This document shows positions 6,967 through 10,893 of a stretch of DNA of 10,893 bases, in pieces (the first letter of the stretch is position 1; each line of letters opens with the position of its first letter). The translations under genes and the position numbers were made by a program. The stretch is from CAZWHE01 sp964633825. Its GTDB lineage: Bacteria > Planctomycetota > B15-G4 > CAYZWU01. Below the pieces are notes generated by a model. It did not search any database. It had not been told where the DNA came from and was given only the letters and a program-made list of their open reading frames with translations. The stretch spans positions 1 through 10,893 of the forward strand of contig CAZWHE010000139.1 in NCBI GenBank assembly GCA_964633825.1, written 5' to 3'.

Positions 6967-8168
6967 TCAACAACCTTGATGTGCTCGATCCTGTCCGGAT
7001 CGGCGATGCCGAGTCCGAGCTTCTCGCCGAGGTGGAGGTAATCGGTGTAACGTGGGCTTTCGTCGACCCTCACTTCCATCTCCTTGCGTTTGGCCACAAG
7101 CTCCCTGTGGCAGACCATGTCGAGGGCGAAAGGATCGGTTGCGAAGTAGAGGGCGTGGTTGGGGTAGACAAACTGAGCGTTGAAGCCGGGACCGCCGTCA
7201 TACTGGCCGCGGAGTCCGTCGGTGATGTTGAGAACGAGCTTGTCCCGGATCCAAGGGGCGGCCAGGACCTCGGTGCAGACCCTGAAGAAGAGGGGGCGGT
7301 GGAGACGCCCGCAGTTGCAGATCGCGGCGTATCCGAGGTTCTTCGTCGCCATGGAGATACCGTTGCCCGTGTTCTTGAAAACGGGCAGGTTGATGATCTT
7401 GGTCAGCTTTTTCGTGATCAGCTTTCCGAAGTAGGAGTACTCGTTGTTGAAGATGTGCTGGCTGAGATAAAACTCGTCGTCCTTGTACCCGGAAACGTTC
7501 TTGCCGACAACGCCCTGGGCGTAGTAGTAGGCTTCCATATCGAACTCGCCGGTGCTGGCGTGTTTCCCCTTTTTTTTGTGATCCCTGTCAATGACCTGGA
7601 TCCCTTCGATGCCCACGCCCGGAAAGTTCTCTTTCGTGTAACCGGCCTCTCCGAGCATCTCCGTGAACCGGTCCCAGATGATGACGTTGGTTTTCGGCAT
7701 CCCGCTGTCGGTGAGCCAGCGGATCACGGCCTCCGTGACTTCGAGGCGCGTGCTGATCACCGGGCCGACGGGATTCACCTTGATCCCCACCACGTCGTCG
7801 GGCTTGAAGAGGAGCTCGAAGCTCTCCTTCAGGTCTTTGCCGGAAAGCCGGGTGATCCCCTTCTTCAGCATCTCGCCGACGACCGCGGCGTCGACCTTGT
7901 CGTCCACCAAAGATCGGGGGTCCCGCACCTCCACGACCCGGCCGGGGAAGGGCCCGGGGATGGCGCATTCGGCCCGCGGGGCCTTCATGAAATCGTCGAT
8001 GTTGGTTTTCACTTCCTTTCGTTTTTTCTTCTTTTCTTCCTCGGCGCTGAAAAGAGGGGGGGCGCCGAGCACGGCGCCGCCGGCAAGCACGGTGCAGGCG
8101 CCGAGGCTCTTGAGGAAACAACGCCTGTTCAAACCGGAAGGGATATCCATGGAACGGTATGGGCACAT
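6963..8168 (-). CDS. Tat-exported DUF362 domain protein
   Basis: With the start chosen at 8168 the protein has 401 residues. The N-terminus MCPYRSMDIPSGLNRRCFLKSL... carries a twin-arginine motif (Arg15-Arg16-Cys-Phe-Leu-Lys), a hydrophobic segment and a likely cleavage around residues 36-42. A Glu/Lys-rich stretch follows. The body fits DUF362: 'DDVVGIKVNPVG' (~124-135), 'EAVIRWLTDSGMPKTNVIIWDR' (~146-167), 'IINLPVFKNTGNGISMATKNLGY' (~258-280) and 'NHALYFATDPFALDMVCHREL' (~337-357). Tat export implies folding, perhaps with a cofactor, before transport. There is no CxxCxxC ferredoxin motif, only Cys284-x-Cys286, Cys298 and Cys353. The molecular activity of DUF362 is not established in general. 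The start at 8168 is chosen because AAGGAG lies 7 nt upstream. An in-frame ATG at 8240, 3 nt after the previous gene, would add 24 residues before the Tat signal. The 3' end overlaps the lipoprotein start by 3 nt in an ATGA. Confidence 0.87.
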   Translation of the reverse strand: MCPYRSMDIPSGLNRRCFLKSLGACTVLAGGAVLGAPPLFSAEEEKKKKRKEVKTNIDDFMKAPRAECAIPGPFPGRVVEVRDPRSLVDDKVDAAVVGEMLKKGITRLSGKDLKESFELLFKPDDVVGIKVNPVGPVISTRLEVTEAVIRWLTDSGMPKTNVIIWDRFTEMLGEAGYTKENFPGVGIEGIQVIDRDHKKKGKHASTGEFDMEAYYYAQGVVGKNVSGYKDDEFYLSQHIFNNEYSYFGKLITKKLTKIINLPVFKNTGNGISMATKNLGYAAICNCGRLHRPLFFRVCTEVLAAPWIRDKLVLNITDGLRGQYDGGPGFNAQFVYPNHALYFATDPFALDMVCHRELVAKRKEMEVRVDESPRYTDYLHLGEKLGLGIADPDRIEHIKVVE

Positions 8169-8175
8169 TGGTGAA

Positions 8176-8181
8176 CTCCTT
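8176..8181 (-). promoter_or_regulatory. Ribosome binding site deciding the DUF362 start
   Basis: The complement of 8176-8181 is AAGGAG, 7 nt from the ATG at 8168. It is the best such site in the region and places the Tat motif 14 residues from the N-terminus. A weaker GGAGGGG precedes another in-frame ATG at 8228, so a longer form is not excluded. Confidence 0.7.
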
Positions 8182-8243
8182 GTGTTGTTGAACCGGTAGA
8201 GTTTTGCCGGGGACTCGAGTTTCGGCATCTTCCCCTCCATGGA

Positions 8244-9812
8244 TCAGAGCAGAGTGAATGCTGTCGTGTTGATATCGCTCGCCGTATCGGGACCGCTGGT
8301 CACGGTCACGCGGATGTGGCATGCCGTGGACACCGGCGCGCCCGTTGGAACGATCCACTGGTAGCGCCCGTTGTCGGGGATGCCGTCGGCGATCGTGCTC
8401 CAGGGACCGATCGGGCCGGTCGTGGAGAGCTCGAGCTTGATCGATGAGGCCGTTGCTCCCGGCACGGCGCTGGCCCAGTCGATGAACCGCACCGAACCGC
8501 GCCGCAGAGCTTCGTGCCCCATGGGATCGGCGAGGTGTACGCCCAGCCCGTCCGGTGTCGATGTCTCCTTGAAGAAGCGGAGCTTGTTGACCCTGTTCAA
8601 GATGCCGCCCTCTTCACTCAGCAGGACGATGTCGGGGAGTCCGTTCCTGTCCGCGTCGGTGCCGGTCCTCAATGATTCGCAGTAACCGGGATTCCCTGTT
8701 GTGAAGGACGCCGCCACGGTCCAGTTTCCCATCCCGTCCCCGAGGAAGACGGCGCCCACACCGCCGCCGAAAGCGAGCAGGTCGATCGTGCCGTCCCCGT
8801 CCATGTCGCAGAGCTGGGTCGCTTCGAGAGGGCTTGTCGCCGGGAGGCCGTTCGTGGCCTCGACCCAGGTGCCGGATGGTGTCCAGAGCCAGACCTCCGG
8901 TTCGCCCGAATAGGTGCAGAAGGAGATGTCGTCATATCCGTCGTTGTTCACGTCACCGAGATCGATGCCCTCGCGGGCCCCGTATCCTCCGGGCGAAGGG
9001 AGATTGTTGTCCGCCAGCGTGAACCCGCCCATGCCGTCGCCGAGGTAGACGGAACCGTACTGATGCTCGGCGGCGAAATCGGGCCACCCGTCGTTGTTCA
9101 CGTCGCCGAAGACGATGTCCAGGTTGCTGTTGCCGCCCAGGAAACCGAAGGTCTGCGTCCATGTCCCGTCGCCGTTGTTCCTGTAAACGTGGATCCCGGC
9201 GCCGGCGCCGAAGGAGATGGAGACGAGATCGAGGTCGCCGTCGCCGTCAATATCGGCGAAGTCCGTTCCGAACATGCCCCATGTCTCCCCGTTGGTGGCC
9301 AATCCGTCGTCCCAGGGGGACCAGTTCATGCCCGTGCCGTCGCCGAGAGCGACCTCGATGAGCTGGTCGCCGAAATCGTTCCCCGAGTAGTCGTGGTGCA
9401 TGCCGTAACCCACGTCCATGAAACCGTCGTTGTTCACGTCGCCCAGCGCGATTCCGCCGTACCCGAAGTTACCGTTCATGAAGACGGACCACGTGCCCGT
9501 GCCGTCGCCGAACCAGACCATGACCCCGTGCTCCTGCGTGTTTATGTAAGGGGAGCCGTGATCGCCGATGGAGACGATGTCGATGAACCCGTCTTGATTC
9601 ACGTCGCCCATCTCGAGCTCCGAGCCCCCGCCGTCCCACGAGGGATTGTCGAGCAGGCCCTGGGACGATTCCACGTAGCCGAGACCGGACGGTGGCCGGG
9701 GAAGAGCGGATTCATCGGCGAAAGGCCCCGATTTAGCGGGTTGAATGGTTTGGGCGTTGCCGGACACAACCAGGGAGAGAACGAGAAAAGTCGGAATAAT
9801 TAGGATACGCAT
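8244..9812 (-). CDS. Secreted FG-GAP/VCBS repeat (beta-propeller) protein with C-terminal Ig-like domain
   Basis: This 522-residue protein starts at ATG 9812 with GGAGG 8 nt upstream. The N-terminus MRILIIPTFLVLSLVVSGNAQ is a classical signal peptide, probably cut after NA-Q near residue 20. An upstream in-frame ATG at 9872 lies before the ribosome-binding site and is rejected. Seven calcium-loop motifs are visible: GDVNQDGFID (69-78), GDVNNDGFMD (124-133), DIDGDGDLD (187-195), GDVNNDGWPD (236-245), GDVNNDGYDD (286-295), DMDGDGTID (336-344) and DADRNGLPD (386-394). Their spacing of about 50-63 residues fits a seven-bladed FG-GAP/VCBS propeller. Residues ~435-522 form a beta-sandwich of the type 'IKLELSTTGPIGPWSTIADG...GRYQWIVPTG', often found at the end of secreted proteins of this kind. 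No membrane anchor or sorting motif is seen. It is the first gene of the cluster that ends with the kinase; the kinase ectodomain has the same motif family. The ligand is unknown. Confidence 0.92.
   Translation of the reverse strand: MRILIIPTFLVLSLVVSGNAQTIQPAKSGPFADESALPRPPSGLGYVESSQGLLDNPSWDGGGSELEMGDVNQDGFIDIVSIGDHGSPYINTQEHGVMVWFGDGTGTWSVFMNGNFGYGGIALGDVNNDGFMDVGYGMHHDYSGNDFGDQLIEVALGDGTGMNWSPWDDGLATNGETWGMFGTDFADIDGDGDLDLVSISFGAGAGIHVYRNNGDGTWTQTFGFLGGNSNLDIVFGDVNNDGWPDFAAEHQYGSVYLGDGMGGFTLADNNLPSPGGYGAREGIDLGDVNNDGYDDISFCTYSGEPEVWLWTPSGTWVEATNGLPATSPLEATQLCDMDGDGTIDLLAFGGGVGAVFLGDGMGNWTVAASFTTGNPGYCESLRTGTDADRNGLPDIVLLSEEGGILNRVNKLRFFKETSTPDGLGVHLADPMGHEALRRGSVRFIDWASAVPGATASSIKLELSTTGPIGPWSTIADGIPDNGRYQWIVPTGAPVSTACHIRVTVTSGPDTASDINTTAFTLL
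8941..9608 (-). repeat. Nucleotide-level repeats within the propeller gene
   Basis: The 14-mer TCGTTGTTCACGTC occurs at 8941, 9091 and 9427, and a near copy (GTCTTGATTCACGTC) at 9591-9605. Each encodes the GDVNxDG calcium loop of a propeller blade. The near-identical codon choice suggests recent blade duplication or gene conversion rather than mere motif conservation. Confidence 0.7.
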
Positions 9813-9895
9813 GACAACTTCCTCCACGGAAATCGCTGAGGCAGTGCTTCTTCCGAAACCACATATTACCATATTTTTATCAATTATGGGCCCGT
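9813..9895 (-). promoter_or_regulatory. Leader/promoter region of the four-gene cluster
   Basis: This region lies between the terminator at 9896-9930 and the propeller start at 9812, so it is the only place for a promoter of the cluster. The complement of about 9860-9890 is AT-rich and contains TTGATA and TAATAT words. They are only 9 nt apart, however, so no proper sigma-70 pair is recognised. The ribosome-binding site GGAGG is the complement of 9821-9825. Confidence 0.35.
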
Positions 9896-9930
9896 AAAAA
9901 GAGAGGGGCCTCTCGGTCGAGAGACCCCTT
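9896..9930 (-). terminator. Rho-independent terminator downstream of the beta-helix gene
   Basis: On the minus-strand transcript the stem GGGGTCTCTCG pairs with CGAGAGGCCCC (one G-U wobble, very tight loop, 9905-9928). It is followed by TCTC and then TTTTT (complement of 9896-9900). It sits about 30 nt after the stop codon at 9957 and so ends transcription of the beta-helix gene before the four-gene cluster, indicating that the latter has its own promoter. Confidence 0.88.
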
Positions 9931-9956
9931 TGAGGGTTGCACGCGAGGCGGGCGTT

Positions 9957-10893
9957 CTACTGGACGATCCAGTCCATCAGGTTCGAGAGCTCTCCATCGA
10001 CCAGTGCCTGGAAGGGCTTTTCATCACCTGCATTCCACGAGTTCGGAATGGTTCCGGAAACGGACCGGACGCCGCTCGACGGGATGGTGCCGAGCTTGAA
10101 CGTCTGGTACGGAGAGTCGATGTAGAGAGTGCCGTAGGTCGTGGACTGGGGCGGATCGAGAAGCCCGGAGCCGAGGATGAGTTTGACCTTCTCTCCCGGA
10201 GTGCCCACCACCTTGACCTTGATGTCGCCGCCCGGCGTGACCACGCCGGTCCAGTAGAGGTGGTAGTAATGCTCGTCGGCGCCCATGTCGACGCCGCTGC
10301 CGTCGTTCCGGGGATCGCCCTCGAAATCTTCGGTAGGAAGGTAGGGATTGGTGTTGTCACCCGTGTCCTTGCACGGAGAGGGGAGGGTCAGGTGATAGTC
10401 GTTTTCGGATTGGTCCACAAAGAGGGGATCGGCGTCGATATTATTCATTCCCGGGTATCCTCCCTCGACGTCGCTGAAATCGACATAAACCGTTCCTCCG
10501 ATCTGGGGCTCTGTCGGCGCGGTGTTGTTCCAGAAGATCGAGTTGGAGACATAAGCGTCGGTCAAAGCGTATAACCCGCCGCCCATGTCCTCGGCCTCGT
10601 TATCGGCAACGGTGCAGTTGACGATATAGACCTGGGATCCCACTCCGGTGGCCATGCCGCCTCCGAAGCAGTAACCGTAGCGCGATGACAGGCCGAGGAA
10701 TCCAATGTCCTCGTCCGGCAGTGGAGCGGCCGGGCTTCTGCCTGTAGGAGTCGCCTTGTTTCCATAGACGATATTGTTGACGAACAATCCGGTACTGCTG
10801 TGCGCCCAGGCGACCCCTCCACCGCCGGATCCCCCTCCGCCATAAGCCTTGTTGTTGTGAATGATGTTGTTCGTGATGGTTGCGTATGTATAG
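9957..10893 (-). CDS. Right-handed beta-helix (choice-of-anchor Q type) secreted protein, 5' end outside the window
   Basis: The frame is open through the right edge, giving the last 311 residues; a TTG at 10787 is not the true start. The visible part begins with the short Asn/Gly-rich repeats of a parallel beta-helix: 'TITNNIIHNNKAYGGG', 'GLFVNNIVYGNKA', 'YIVNCTVADNEAEDMGGGLY' and 'AYVSNSIFWNNTA'. The standard end cap follows ('NIDADPLFVD...YHLTLPSPCKDTGDN...DFEGDPR..GSGVDMGADE'). The last ~105 residues are a separate beta domain ending 'FQALVDGELSNLMDWIVQ'. This is like the 'QALvg...LTN...vVQ' tail I associate with secreted planctomycete-type proteins, possibly for export or surface display. 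Beta-helix proteins of this type are commonly extracellular, and some act on polysaccharides, but no catalytic residues can be identified here. The gene is followed by a strong terminator. The fold assignment is solid and the function is unknown. Confidence 0.88.
   Translation of the reverse strand, partial: YTYATITNNIIHNNKAYGGGGSGGGGVAWAHSSTGLFVNNIVYGNKATPTGRSPAAPLPDEDIGFLGLSSRYGYCFGGGMATGVGSQVYIVNCTVADNEAEDMGGGLYALTDAYVSNSIFWNNTAPTEPQIGGTVYVDFSDVEGGYPGMNNIDADPLFVDQSENDYHLTLPSPCKDTGDNTNPYLPTEDFEGDPRNDGSGVDMGADEHYYHLYWTGVVTPGGDIKVKVVGTPGEKVKLILGSGLLDPPQSTTYGTLYIDSPYQTFKLGTIPSSGVRSVSGTIPNSWNAGDEKPFQALVDGELSNLMDWIVQ

Noticed and set aside
6951..8174. A 407-codon open frame on the plus strand opposite the DUF362 gene
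   Set aside because: It mirrors the codons of a well-supported gene; its translation is low in structure-like patterns, it has no ribosome-binding site, and GC-rich third positions commonly keep the antisense frame open.
8941..9608. Spaced repeats as a CRISPR array
   Set aside because: The spacing is irregular (150-340 nt), the repeats are in frame and encode calcium loops; no cas genes are present.
9063..9803. A 246-codon plus-strand frame opposite the propeller gene, and another at 9930-10574 opposite the beta-helix gene
   Set aside because: Val/Ala/Asp-rich translations produced by the complement of repeated Asp/Gly/Asn codons; no start signal or domain.

Overview
The window is bacterial, moderately GC-rich, and reads like a chromosome segment from an uncultured planctomycete-like lineage or another bacterium rich in Ser/Thr kinases and FG-GAP proteins. 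The evidence for this is a very large PknB-type kinase with an extracytoplasmic FG-GAP region, an ECF sigma factor next to it, a secreted FG-GAP/VCBS propeller, a Tat-exported DUF362 protein, and a right-handed beta-helix protein ending in a 'QAL...N...VQ' type C-terminal domain. The taxonomic placement is inference; there is no rRNA or tRNA gene to anchor it.

Layout, left to right. (a) 1-317, plus strand: the end of a protein with a Cna-B/carboxypeptidase-regulatory-like domain, probably cut by the window edge. (b) 318-424: a convergent intergenic stretch with three consecutive inverted repeats. (c) 425-916, minus strand: an orphan secreted protein of unknown function in a visibly AT-richer stretch. 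(d) 1063-1956, plus strand: an ECF-type sigma factor followed 15 nt later by an 81-residue protein with an HxxxCxxC zinc-finger anti-sigma-like motif. (e) 2002-9812, minus strand: a compact four-gene cluster, transcribed right to left. It runs secreted seven-blade-like FG-GAP propeller (9812-8244), Tat-signal DUF362 protein (8168-6963), DUF6599-like lipoprotein (6966-6040, ATGA overlap with the preceding gene), and 1344-residue membrane Ser/Thr kinase (6036-2002, 3 nt after the lipoprotein stop). (f) 9896-9930: a strong rho-independent terminator pointing leftwards. (g) 9957-10893, minus strand: the 3' part of a beta-helix (choice-of-anchor Q type) secreted protein that runs off the right edge.

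How the genes may work together (inference): the four-gene cluster sends three proteins to the envelope or outside and ends with a kinase whose large extracytoplasmic part carries the same FG-GAP calcium-loop motifs as the first gene. The ECF sigma/anti-sigma-like pair converges on the kinase gene, so the kinase is a plausible regulator of that sigma factor, as known for other STK-linked ECF groups. The junction between lipoprotein and kinase contains a perfect 24-bp tandem duplication that forms hairpins hiding the kinase ribosome-binding site, suggesting translational coupling. This kinase / DUF362 / DUF6599 / propeller cluster is the most interesting candidate system here.
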